9,382 nt of DNA, from positions 1 through 9,382 of the forward strand of contig CAMWQZ010000024.1 in assembly GCA_947176515.1 (NCBI GenBank). The letters are read 5' to 3'. Every line of letters starts with the position of its first letter. Position 1 is the stretch's first letter. Of the stretch, positions 1-5,990 are shown piece after piece. Made by a program: the position numbers and the translations under genes. The notes beneath the pieces were generated by a model. The model was not told where the DNA came from, did no database searches, and worked only from the letters and a program-made list of their open reading frames with translations. Source of the DNA: an uncultured Bacteroidales bacterium. GTDB taxonomy: Bacteria; Bacteroidota; Bacteroidia; Bacteroidales; Muribaculaceae.

Positions 1-402
1 ATATTGTCAACTTTTGGGAAGTGGTATTATTCTCGTGGCTTACTGGTAACGCAGATATGCACCTGAAGAATTTCTCTTTATTCAAGCCAACAACAAATTA
101 TATGCTTACTCCTGCCTATGACCTTTTATCGACTTCTATCGTAATGCCTGAGGATGAAGAGGAACTCGCTCTGACCCTAAATGGGAAAAAGAAAAAGATA
201 AATCGAGAAGATTTTGAAAAAGCAATGCGCGACAGCGGCATGGATGAAAAAGGCCATAGCCAATATCTTCACGAAATTTTCAAAAGCACTGCCAAAATGG
301 TTTGAGCTCATAAATGAATCCTTTCTGCCTGTTGAAAAGCGCGAAGAACTTCAAGCATTGATAAGCCGGATGGCCACTCATGTAAGACTGATTAATAGTT
401 AA
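1..402 (+). pseudogene. hipA: HipA-type serine/threonine kinase, C-terminal part, frameshifted, 5' end outside window
   Basis: HipA kinases are the toxin halves of HipBA-type toxin-antitoxin modules and phosphorylate a translation component (glutamyl-tRNA synthetase in E. coli). The reading frame is open from base 3. It shows the HipA catalytic signature N-A-D-M-H-L-K-N-F-S-L (bases about 48-81, catalytic Asp followed by Asn) and then the metal-binding segment A-Y-D-L-L-S, matching the kinase C-lobe. This frame stops at 303-305 after a non-HipA tail. The expected family C-terminus (I-A-N-I-F-T-K-F, F-E-L-I-N-E-S-F-L-P) continues in the next frame to the stop at 400-402. Skipping one base in the AAAAAGG run at 247-253 joins the two halves as G-M-D-E-K-A-I-A-N-I-F. 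The N-lobe, and any HipB-like partner, would lie upstream outside the window. Either the gene is decayed or the base run is a sequencing error. The family call is firm; the broken state is less so. Confidence 0.85.
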
Positions 403-440
403 AAGATCTCAATTACTCGTTGCAATGGGTAGCGATGTAA

Positions 441-473
441 TTTGCTAAAAATGGTTGCGGTGTCAACTATTTG
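441..473 (+). promoter_or_regulatory. Possible Bacteroidetes promoter for the marR operon
   Basis: TTTG at 441-444 and ACTATTTG at 466-473 are separated by 21 bases. They resemble the Bacteroidetes -33 (TTTG) and -7 (TAnnTTTG) boxes, with both bases of the TA pair mismatched. Transcription would start near 480, about 20 bases before the ATG at 500. This is a pattern match only, weakened by the two mismatches. Confidence 0.3.
451..470. promoter_or_regulatory. Candidate MarR operator (imperfect palindrome)
   Basis: The stretch reads AT-n-GTTG, six bases, CAAC-n-AT. This is an imperfect 20-bp inverted repeat with one mismatched pair in each arm, and it lies across the spacer and -7 region of the suggested promoter. 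MarR dimers usually bind pseudo-palindromes of about this size and often repress their own operon, so autoregulation here is plausible. The arms are short, so chance occurrence is quite possible. Confidence 0.28.
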
Positions 474-499
474 GGTGGGGATGTTGTTTATTATTTGCA

Positions 500-934
500 A
501 TGACTAAAGAAAAGATGACATATCAGATGCCTAATGTGGGCTGCATGATAGGGACTGCCTATCAAAGCCTGCTATCAAAATTGTCAGTGGCTCTGGCTAA
601 CGCCGGACTCGACTTGACTTGCTCTGAATATCTGATACTTAGAGTCCTCTATGACGAGGAGGGTCTGCAGCAATGTGATATAGCCGAATTGATAGGTAAA
701 GATAAGGCCGGGGTCAGCCGTTGTGTGGCCGGCATGGAAAAGAAAGGCCTTGTAAGAACCGAGGCGGTGAGTCACAAATGTCAGCGAGTCTATCTTTCAG
801 ATAAAGGCAAGTCAATCGAAGCGGCAGTAAAGGGAGTCGCCAATGAGAGGCACCATGACCTCGAGGGTCTGGTTGACGGCAAAGATATGGAGATTTTTGT
901 CAAAGTGCTTAGAGCTATTATTCAACAACAATAA
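500..934 (+). CDS. MarR-family winged-helix transcriptional regulator, possibly redox-sensing
   Basis: The protein has 144 residues from the ATG at 500, the usual MarR length. An upstream TTG at 455 would add a Cys/Trp-rich stretch with no family match, so 500 is preferred; 515 is another possible ATG. Helix 1 to the dimer region covers about 10-40. The DNA-binding winged helix covers about 41-104: L-T-C-S-E-Y-L-I-L, then the recognition-helix region D-I-A-E-L-I-G-K-D-K-A-G-V-S-R, then the linker G-M-E-K-K-G-L-V, and the wing ending L-S-D-K-G-K. There are five cysteines (15, 41, 59, 75, 94). Cys15 lies in N-V-G-C-M-I-G, within about one residue of the peroxidatic cysteine of OhrR regulators. 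The gene starts an operon, 23 bases ahead of a thiol oxidoreductase, so it probably represses that gene and itself. MarR membership is firm; redox sensing is inference. Confidence 0.9.
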   Translation: MTKEKMTYQMPNVGCMIGTAYQSLLSKLSVALANAGLDLTCSEYLILRVLYDEEGLQQCDIAELIGKDKAGVSRCVAGMEKKGLVRTEAVSHKCQRVYLSDKGKSIEAAVKGVANERHHDLEGLVDGKDMEIFVKVLRAIIQQQ

Positions 935-957
935 ATTAAAAAAGAAAGGAAATATCT

Positions 958-1674
958 ATGATTAACTTGACTATTTGGAGTGACTTTGCATGTCCCTATT
1001 GCTACATCGGTGAAACCCGTCTGCAGAATGCAATCGAAGAGCTTGGACTGACCGACCAAGTGACTGTAGATTTCAGGGCTTTTGAGCTTAATCCGTTTGC
1101 CCCCAAAGAATACGAAGGTCCGACGCCCGAACGCTTCGCACAGAAGTATCAGCTTTCGCTTGAAGGCGCAAAGCAGCAGATTGAACAGATTTCGGAACTC
1201 GGTCGCGAACTTGGGATAGATTTCCGCTATGCAACAACGAGATATACCAACACTCGCGATGCTCACAGATTAATGAAACTCGCCGAAGCAAAATATGACC
1301 GTGAGACAGTAGGAAAGCTTAACGAGGCTCTTTTTGCCGCTTACTTTACTGAAAACCTGGAGCTGTCAGACCACAAAGTGTTACTTGACAAGGCAATCAG
1401 CGTCGGAATGAAAGCTGATGATATTAAAGAAGTGCTTGAGTCAGACAAATATGATGATGAAGTTAGATTTGACGAGCGCGAGGCGCAGATGAGAGGCGTC
1501 CACGGTGTGCCCTATATCGTATTCAACGGTAGCTTTGCAGTTCCCGGAGCTATGACTACCGAAGGCTTCAAGTCTGCACTGGAGCGTGAACTTAAGAAGC
1601 AGGGAGCAGAAGCCGAAGTTACGAAAGGCGAGCGCCCACATGTATGCGGCCCTGACGGATGTCAGTTATTGTAG
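958..1674 (+). CDS. FrnE/DsbA-family thiol-disulfide oxidoreductase (thioredoxin fold)
   Basis: The 238-residue protein begins M-I-N-L-T-I-W-S-D-F-A-C-P-Y-C-Y-I-G, giving a thioredoxin-fold beta strand and a CPYC active site at 12-15. A helical insertion (about 45-170) follows, then the cis-proline loop G-V-H-G-V-P-Y with Pro185, and a C-terminal segment ending C-G-P-D-G-C (Cys230, Cys235). This arrangement and length match the DsbA-like FrnE group (PF01323). Some members, such as Deinococcus FrnE, carry a second C-terminal CX4C pair and act as disulfide isomerases. There is no signal peptide, so it should act in the cytoplasm. A purine-rich AAAGAAAGGA lies about eight bases before the ATG. 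It sits between the MarR gene (23-base gap) and the MBL gene (11-base gap), so all three are likely cotranscribed. Related sequences are sometimes annotated as 2-hydroxychromene-2-carboxylate isomerase, but the CPYC motif favours redox chemistry. Confidence 0.9.
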   Translation: MINLTIWSDFACPYCYIGETRLQNAIEELGLTDQVTVDFRAFELNPFAPKEYEGPTPERFAQKYQLSLEGAKQQIEQISELGRELGIDFRYATTRYTNTRDAHRLMKLAEAKYDRETVGKLNEALFAAYFTENLELSDHKVLLDKAISVGMKADDIKEVLESDKYDDEVRFDEREAQMRGVHGVPYIVFNGSFAVPGAMTTEGFKSALERELKKQGAEAEVTKGERPHVCGPDGCQLL

Positions 1675-1678
1675 GAGG
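1673..1678 (+). promoter_or_regulatory. Shine-Dalgarno site AGGAGG deciding the MBL start
   Basis: A perfect AGGAGG lies seven bases before the ATG at 1686 and overlaps the TAG stop (1672-1674) of the preceding oxidoreductase gene. Strong sites like this are uncommon in Bacteroidetes. It picks 1686 over the in-frame ATG at 1659, which lies inside the upstream gene, and it suggests translational coupling. Confidence 0.75.
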
Positions 1679-1685
1679 CAAAACT

Positions 1686-2312
1686 ATGATTAGAGAGCTT
1701 TCAGTAACAGGTGTATTCACCGAAAACTGTTACTTCTATATAGACGAGGTTTCGAAGTCGGGGTTTCTGATTGACCCCGGCGCCCAGGCAGGACTGATAT
1801 ATGATGTCATTAAGCGTAATGGCTGGACGATAGAAAAGATTTTGCTGACACACGGTCATTTTGACCATATGGGTGCCGCAGAAGTGCTACGAGAGAAGTT
1901 AGTGGCGCCGATTTATATCTATCCTTCTGACGCGCGTTACCTAACAGATCCATACCTTAATCTGAGCGGTAATTCAGGTCAAGGCATAGTCATCAGGCAC
2001 TACGAAGAGTTATATGACGGCGAAATTATAAAGCTTAAAGCAAATAATTCGTTTATGCTGAAGGTTATCCATACGCCGGGTCATACGCCAGGCTCTGTGA
2101 CATATTACTCGCAGGCAGAAAAAGCGGCATTTGTGGGTGACACTCTGTATGAACACGGTCCGGGACTGACCAATTTCCCCGGCGGCAATGTCAGGGAACT
2201 TGAAAACAGTATAGTTAATAAAATTCTGACTTTGCCAGGAGACACGGTGCTGTTGTCAGGTCACTCGTCGCCGATAACGGTAAATGAAGAACGACGTATG
2301 TTACTAAGATGA
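1686..2312 (+). CDS. MBL-fold metallo-hydrolase, glyoxalase II-like
   Basis: The 208-residue protein has the metallo-beta-lactamase-fold metal ligands in order: T-H-G-H-F-D-H (His56, His58, Asp60, His61), H-T-P-G-H-T-P-G (His129, His133 region), F-V-G-D-T-L-Y (Asp152) and S-G-H-S-S (His193). These make a dinuclear metal site as in hydroxyacylglutathione hydrolases. The short length lacks the extra C-terminal domain of true glyoxalase II, so it belongs to the common stand-alone group that hydrolyses thioesters or similar substrates. The opening M-I-R-E-L-S-V-T-G-V-F-T-E-N-C-Y is typical of that group. It is cytoplasmic, with no signal peptide. It is the last gene of the MarR/FrnE operon and ends just before a strong terminator. 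The true substrate cannot be read from the sequence; a role with the thiol oxidoreductase in clearing electrophiles or thioester adducts is inference. Confidence 0.9.
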   Translation: MIRELSVTGVFTENCYFYIDEVSKSGFLIDPGAQAGLIYDVIKRNGWTIEKILLTHGHFDHMGAAEVLREKLVAPIYIYPSDARYLTDPYLNLSGNSGQGIVIRHYEELYDGEIIKLKANNSFMLKVIHTPGHTPGSVTYYSQAEKAAFVGDTLYEHGPGLTNFPGGNVRELENSIVNKILTLPGDTVLLSGHSSPITVNEERRMLLR

Positions 2313-2314
2313 TA

Positions 2315-2345
2315 AAAACGCCAGACTTTCGCAGTCTGGCGTTTT
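2315..2345 (+). terminator. Rho-independent terminator of the marR-frnE-MBL operon
   Basis: AAAACGCCAGAC (2315-2326) pairs perfectly with GTCTGGCGTTTT (2334-2345) around a seven-base loop whose ends can also pair. The GC core is nine pairs, flanked by A and T runs, and it begins three bases after the MBL stop codon. The A/T symmetry means it may also work on the minus strand. Confidence 0.9.
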
Positions 2346-2367
2346 CGTATTGCCATAAAAAACATAA

Positions 2368-2402
2368 ATCGGACGCTGCAGATTCACATCTAAACGTCCG
2401 AT
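2368..2402 (-). terminator. Terminator-like hairpin after the outer-membrane protein gene
   Basis: ATCGGACG (2368-2375) pairs with CGTCCGAT (2395-2402), with a smaller inner stem AGAT/ATCT (2380-2383, 2388-2391). Read on the minus strand, the stem is followed by TTATGTTTTTTATGG, a suitable T-rich tail. It lies 52 bases past the barrel gene stop and faces the plus-strand terminator, so the two insulate convergent genes. Confidence 0.75.
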
Positions 2403-2404
2403 CC

Positions 2405-2453
2405 ATTCGCCTATAAAAGCTAATTATCCCTATCGTGAAAAAAATAGGCGAAT
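2405..2453. repeat. 10-bp perfect inverted repeat abutting the barrel gene stop
   Basis: ATTCGCCTAT (2405-2414) and ATAGGCGAAT (2444-2453) are perfect inverted copies with 29 bases between them. The right arm touches the stop codon of the minus-strand barrel gene. On the minus strand the first arm is followed by seven T residues. It could form a 3' mRNA stem or a second, weaker termination element. Confidence 0.5.
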
Positions 2454-5264
2454 TTATCGTCCAGGGGGAGGACCCATTGGACCACCGCCGGGTCCGCCAA
2501 AGCGACGGGCATTGCGGTCGGTAGGTTCGTGGCCCTTCCCGAATGTGTTGAATTTGTATGTGAATGATACCATGAAATATCGGGTGAGCGAGTTATAGAG
2601 AGAGTCGTCAATGTAGTTAGCGGTTACGTTTCGGCTGATGTTGCTTTTCTGCTGCAGCAAGTCGTAGACTCTGAGTGAAACGGTAGCGGACTTGTTGCGA
2701 AGGAAACTGTAGGCGAGATTAGCGTTCCACATCCATTGCTTGGTGTCATATCCCTGAGAGTAACCAGAGGTTGCTGAATATGCAACGTCGGTGTTGATAG
2801 ACAGTCCGAACGGAGTGTAATATGTGGCGTAGAATGTCGCGCCATAGCCGTGGACGGTGCTATTGCCAGCGAGTTTGAGAGTGTTCTCTACATACTGCAA
2901 AGAGTAGTTGGGACGGATTGAGAGTTCGGTGTTCTCGGGTTTCCATGAAAAAGTGAAATCTTCACGCAAGCTGTATCGGCGAGATATGTTTCGCTCGTTG
3001 TTGTTGTAGCCAACCGAACGGTTGAAGCTACCCATAAGGTGATTGTTGAACGTGAACGCCTTGTTGCGAAGAGGCATGGAAAAGATGTTGACAAGGAATG
3101 CGTTCCAGACACCATTGACGTTTTCGTAAGTGGTAACCGAACCACCAGTCTCCTTATTGAAATTCTGACGGGAGATAATGGCGTTCTGGCTCATCTGAAT
3201 GTGACCCATAGTCATGATAGAGCGCTGGGCCTCGGCGTTGAAATTATTATATCTCAAACCGACAAAATGGCTGAAAGTAGGTTTCAGGTTAGGGTTACCG
3301 ATGATGACTCTCAGGGGGTCGCTCATGTCAGCCACGGGCTGCAACTGGGTCATGGACGGCTGTGAGCTACGGCCCATATAGTCGATGTTAAGCGAAGCAG
3401 TCTTTGACTGACGGAAACGATAGCGCATATATGGAGCAAAATTCCAGACCCAACGCTTGGGGATTGTCTTGCGAGAATCAGTAAGATTGACTGAGTGAGA
3501 CATCTGAGGCACGGCAGACAGACCGACATCGAGATTGCTTCGTTTTGAGACGTGTTTATAACCGATGCGGATATCCTGGTTCATGTAGTCGTTGCGGAAT
3601 TTGTTTGAGAGATCATAGTTTAGTTCGAGGCGTGAGCTAATGGCAGGGTCGCCTTCCCAGCCGTCAGGGAAATACACGGGATGGTCGTAGGTGAAACGGT
3701 CAGTATTGTTCCAACGATATTGGAAACGATAGGCGAAAGTGATGAAGTTGCCTTTTTTGACGTCTCCGAGCGGTTCGGTCCACGATACACGCGCCATAAT
3801 ATTGTTAGACCATGTGTGGTTGTCGGTAAAACGGTCAGCGAGGTCAATTGAGTCGTTGAGAAGATAGAATTTATTCCAAGAGTAGGAGTTGCTCTTTTCA
3901 CGGACATTGCTCATGCGATAGTTGGCGAATATTGAGAACGAACGGCCAGGCTTAGAGCGGAAATTATGATTATAGATTAGGCGACCTCCAATTTCGACAG
4001 ATGTGCCTTTGGTGTTGTCATTGTTTATACTTCTCACGACTTCGCTCATAGCCGGGTCACCGGCGCGAGTCAACGACGAGTCATTAGAAAATGATTTGTT
4101 GAAGTTGACCGAGAAGTTGGGCATGAATTCAAGGGTGTTCAATGTGTCGGGTTTCCATTGTAGGCGGAAGTCTGCGCGCACGTTGTGGCCCTTATCGCGA
4201 GATGCCCTCTGGGAGTTGTAATAAGAGGTTGAATCGACAAAGAGATACTGACGGTCGGATTTCTGCCAAGAGTCGCGGTCGGTCTGAGAGTAGAGCACGT
4301 TACCGCCGACACGGAAAATTTCTTCCTTTCCTACATTGAAGTTTAATCCAAAAGCCTGTGAAGAAGTGATGCCGTTGGCGTTGCCGAAACGACGGAATCG
4401 ACCGGAGTTGCCATCTGTGAAAGCCGGGTCATTCACGTTGTTACCGCCGCCCATGATTGACAGCTGATTGCCGTTCCAGAAACGATTGACAAGGAAAGAG
4501 GCTTTATAGCGATTGTCTGTGCCATAACCTGCCTCGACATTACCAACCCAACCGTTCTCCATGCCTTTCTTTACGGTGAGGTTAATGACGGTTTCTTCTT
4601 CGCCGTCATCTACACCTGTGATGCGAGCGAGGTCGCTCTTGCGGTCGACGACCTGTAATTTTTCAACCATGTCGACAGGTAGGTTCTTGGATGCAACCTT
4701 AGGGTCATCGGCGAAAAACTCTTTGCCATTTAGGAGGATTTTTGAGACTTCTTTGCCGTTGGCAGTAATCTTGCCCTCAGAGTCGACCTCAACGCCAGGC
4801 AGACGTTTCAAGAGGTCTTCGACTACAGCATTAGGAGCAGTCTTGTAGGAGTCAGCATTGTACTCAACTGTATCTTGCATCACCTTGATAGGGGTCTTGA
4901 TGCCAACGACCGTTGTCTCTTTAAGCATGATAGCGCTTTCGGTCAGAGTTATCGGCTTAAGACGTATGTCTGAGTCGGAGACCTTGATATTGGAGTATTC
5001 GGGATTGTAGCCGACATATGAGGCTTCGAGTATGTAGGTGCCTTTTTTTACTGATGAAAGGGTGAAGCGGCCATTTTCGTTAGTGACAGAGCCTTTGACC
5101 TGAACGCTGTCTTTTGGCGTCAGAAGTCTGACCGAGGCTTGAATCATCGGTTCGCCAGTGGCATCGATGATGCGGCCGGATATGTCATAGGCAGAAACTG
5201 TGACCGCACCGATAAGCAGCGAGAGTAGAAATAGTAATAAACGGTTGACTGATGAATGTTGCAT
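2454..5264 (-). CDS. TonB-dependent-receptor-like outer membrane beta-barrel protein with carboxypeptidase-regulatory domain
   Basis: The 936-residue protein has a signal peptide (1-25; hydrophobic L-L-L-F-L-L-S-L-L-I-G-A, cleavage after V-S-A). Residues 26 to about 110 form a CarboxypepD-regulatory beta-sandwich (I-S-G-R-I-I-D-A-T-G-E-P ... G-R-F-T-L-S). A plug-like domain follows at about 115-235, with D-L-L-K-R-L-P-G-V-E-V, then N-G-K-E-F-F-A-D-D-P-K-V-A-S-K and D-D-G-E-E-E-T-V-I-N-L. The rest to about 910 is an aromatic-rich antiparallel barrel. This order fits the Bacteroidetes barrel family OMP_b-brl_3 (PF14905). There is no SusD-like neighbour and no clear TonB box, so it is not a classical SusC. 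After the last barrel strand (about Y-F-M-V-S-F-T-Y-K-F-N) there is a basic, Gly/Pro-rich tail ending G-G-P-G-G-G-P-M-G-P-P-P-G-R instead of the usual terminal aromatic residue. The ligand is unknown. It is divergent from the lipoprotein gene at 5502. Confidence 0.9.
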   Translation of the reverse strand: MQHSSVNRLLLFLLSLLIGAVTVSAYDISGRIIDATGEPMIQASVRLLTPKDSVQVKGSVTNENGRFTLSSVKKGTYILEASYVGYNPEYSNIKVSDSDIRLKPITLTESAIMLKETTVVGIKTPIKVMQDTVEYNADSYKTAPNAVVEDLLKRLPGVEVDSEGKITANGKEVSKILLNGKEFFADDPKVASKNLPVDMVEKLQVVDRKSDLARITGVDDGEEETVINLTVKKGMENGWVGNVEAGYGTDNRYKASFLVNRFWNGNQLSIMGGGNNVNDPAFTDGNSGRFRRFGNANGITSSQAFGLNFNVGKEEIFRVGGNVLYSQTDRDSWQKSDRQYLFVDSTSYYNSQRASRDKGHNVRADFRLQWKPDTLNTLEFMPNFSVNFNKSFSNDSSLTRAGDPAMSEVVRSINNDNTKGTSVEIGGRLIYNHNFRSKPGRSFSIFANYRMSNVREKSNSYSWNKFYLLNDSIDLADRFTDNHTWSNNIMARVSWTEPLGDVKKGNFITFAYRFQYRWNNTDRFTYDHPVYFPDGWEGDPAISSRLELNYDLSNKFRNDYMNQDIRIGYKHVSKRSNLDVGLSAVPQMSHSVNLTDSRKTIPKRWVWNFAPYMRYRFRQSKTASLNIDYMGRSSQPSMTQLQPVADMSDPLRVIIGNPNLKPTFSHFVGLRYNNFNAEAQRSIMTMGHIQMSQNAIISRQNFNKETGGSVTTYENVNGVWNAFLVNIFSMPLRNKAFTFNNHLMGSFNRSVGYNNNERNISRRYSLREDFTFSWKPENTELSIRPNYSLQYVENTLKLAGNSTVHGYGATFYATYYTPFGLSINTDVAYSATSGYSQGYDTKQWMWNANLAYSFLRNKSATVSLRVYDLLQQKSNISRNVTANYIDDSLYNSLTRYFMVSFTYKFNTFGKGHEPTDRNARRFGGPGGGPMGPPPGR

Positions 5265-5301
5265 TGACTATAGTTATTATGGGGTTTCCATAAATCAGAC
5301 A

Positions 5302-5332
5302 CGAAATTAGTAAAAAGTTTAAGAGTGGCAAA
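5302..5332 (-). promoter_or_regulatory. Bacteroidetes-type promoter of the barrel gene
   Basis: On the minus strand TTTG (5332-5329) is followed after exactly 19 bases by TAATTTCG (5309-5302). This matches the Bacteroidetes -33/-7 pattern TTTG...TAnnTTTG with a single mismatch. Transcription would start around 5297, giving a leader of some 30 bases before the ATG at 5264. Confidence 0.55.
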
Positions 5333-5501
5333 GTCGGAAATATGGTAGAATAGACCAAAACGGCTATTTTATAGACGAAATGAATTTGGTATAGAAATTG
5401 TCATCAGCCAAACACTTTTTTGCTCAAATGATTGTTATAATTAAAAGGGCAATGATAAGTCTAATATAGACTCATTATCGAAACTTATTTAAAAAGTGCT
5501 T
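5333..5501. other. Rest of divergent intergenic spacer; no gene seen
   Basis: This AT-rich stretch separates the divergent barrel and lipoprotein genes. It contains a small palindrome CTAT-TTT-ATAG near 5374-5384 and a TATAAT-like string at 5436-5441, but I could not fit a convincing plus-strand Bacteroidetes promoter. No ORF or RNA gene is apparent. Confidence 0.5.
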
Positions 5502-5945
5502 ATGAAGATTATGAAAGGTAGACTATTAGTGGCAGCAACGCTTGTCGTGGCATTAACCGGCATGACATCGTGCACGGGGCTGATGCTGTCATCGGATTTC
5601 GGGTATGATGATTACGGGCCAGCTTACGGCGGCAGTTATTGGCCTAATTACGGTATCGGTTATAATCCTCCGTTGGGATATTACGGACCAGCGTGGAATA
5701 CTCCGCCGCCACCTCCGCGCCCACCACAACAGCGCCCACCTTCAAAGCCCCAGCAACCGAATGGCTCAAACCGTCCTAACTATACCCCGACGCAGCCATC
5801 GAAACCCCAGCCATCGAAGCCGGCAGTGTCAACCACTCCCGATGGACAGATGCGCCCAGGCAATATGGGACAACCGGCTCCGTCAGGCAATAACCAATCA
5901 GGCGGCAATCAGTCGGGCAGCAGTGGCACTCACCGCGGCCGATAG
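5502..5945 (+). CDS. Small Tyr/Gly/Pro-rich lipoprotein of unknown function
   Basis: The 147-residue protein starts at ATG 5502; a GTG two codons upstream and an ATG at 5511 are alternatives. Its N-terminus has lysines, a hydrophobic stretch L-L-V-A-A-T-L-V-V-A-L and a lipobox-like M-T-S-C with the lipid-bearing cysteine at about residue 24, so it should be a membrane lipoprotein. The mature part is low complexity: Tyr/Gly-rich at about 33-65 (Y-G-P-A-Y-G-G-S-Y-W), then proline-rich at about 66-107 with P-P-P-P-P-R-P-P and a duplicated Q-P-S-K-P, then a Gly/Asn/Ser tail with repeated N-Q-S-G-G-N-Q-S-G. There is no recognisable enzyme domain. Such proteins often sit at the cell envelope as linkers or surface coats. 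It is divergent from the barrel gene, whose product also ends in a Gly/Pro tail, so a physical partnership is possible but unproven. Confidence 0.75.
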   Translation: MKIMKGRLLVAATLVVALTGMTSCTGLMLSSDFGYDDYGPAYGGSYWPNYGIGYNPPLGYYGPAWNTPPPPPRPPQQRPPSKPQQPNGSNRPNYTPTQPSKPQPSKPAVSTTPDGQMRPGNMGQPAPSGNNQSGGNQSGSSGTHRGR

Positions 5946-5953
5946 CAAAATAA

Positions 5954-5987
5954 ATGAAGAGTGAAAAATGAAGAGTGAAAAATGAAG
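5954..5987. repeat. 14-bp tandem repeat, about 2.4 copies
   Basis: The unit ATGAAGAGTGAAAA occurs at 5954-5967 and 5968-5981, followed by a partial copy ATGAAG at 5982-5987. It fills the 45-base gap between two convergent genes. It contains ATG codons, but the 14-base period and in-frame stops mean it does not code. No hairpin is present. Confidence 0.85.
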
Positions 5988-5990
5988 AAT

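Noticed and set aside
247..253. Programmed ribosomal frameshift in hipA
   Set aside because: The required shift is +1, and the run does not match a standard -1 slippery heptamer in the zero frame. No HipA is known to me to need one.
437..444. GTAATTTG as the marR -7 box
   Set aside because: It misses the TA of the pattern and has only a 14-base spacer to the nearest TTG, a poorer fit than the later box.
455..499. TTG start for the MarR gene adding 15 residues
   Set aside because: The added residues are Cys/Trp-rich without family resemblance and overlap the suggested promoter; the ATG at 500 gives the usual length.
1659..1685. Upstream ATG for the MBL gene inside the oxidoreductase gene
   Set aside because: The AGGAGG site fits the ATG at 1686, where the family N-terminus begins.
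2888..3365. Open frames overlapping the barrel gene on both strands
   Set aside because: They are shadows of the 936-residue protein, with no recognisable domains or start signals.
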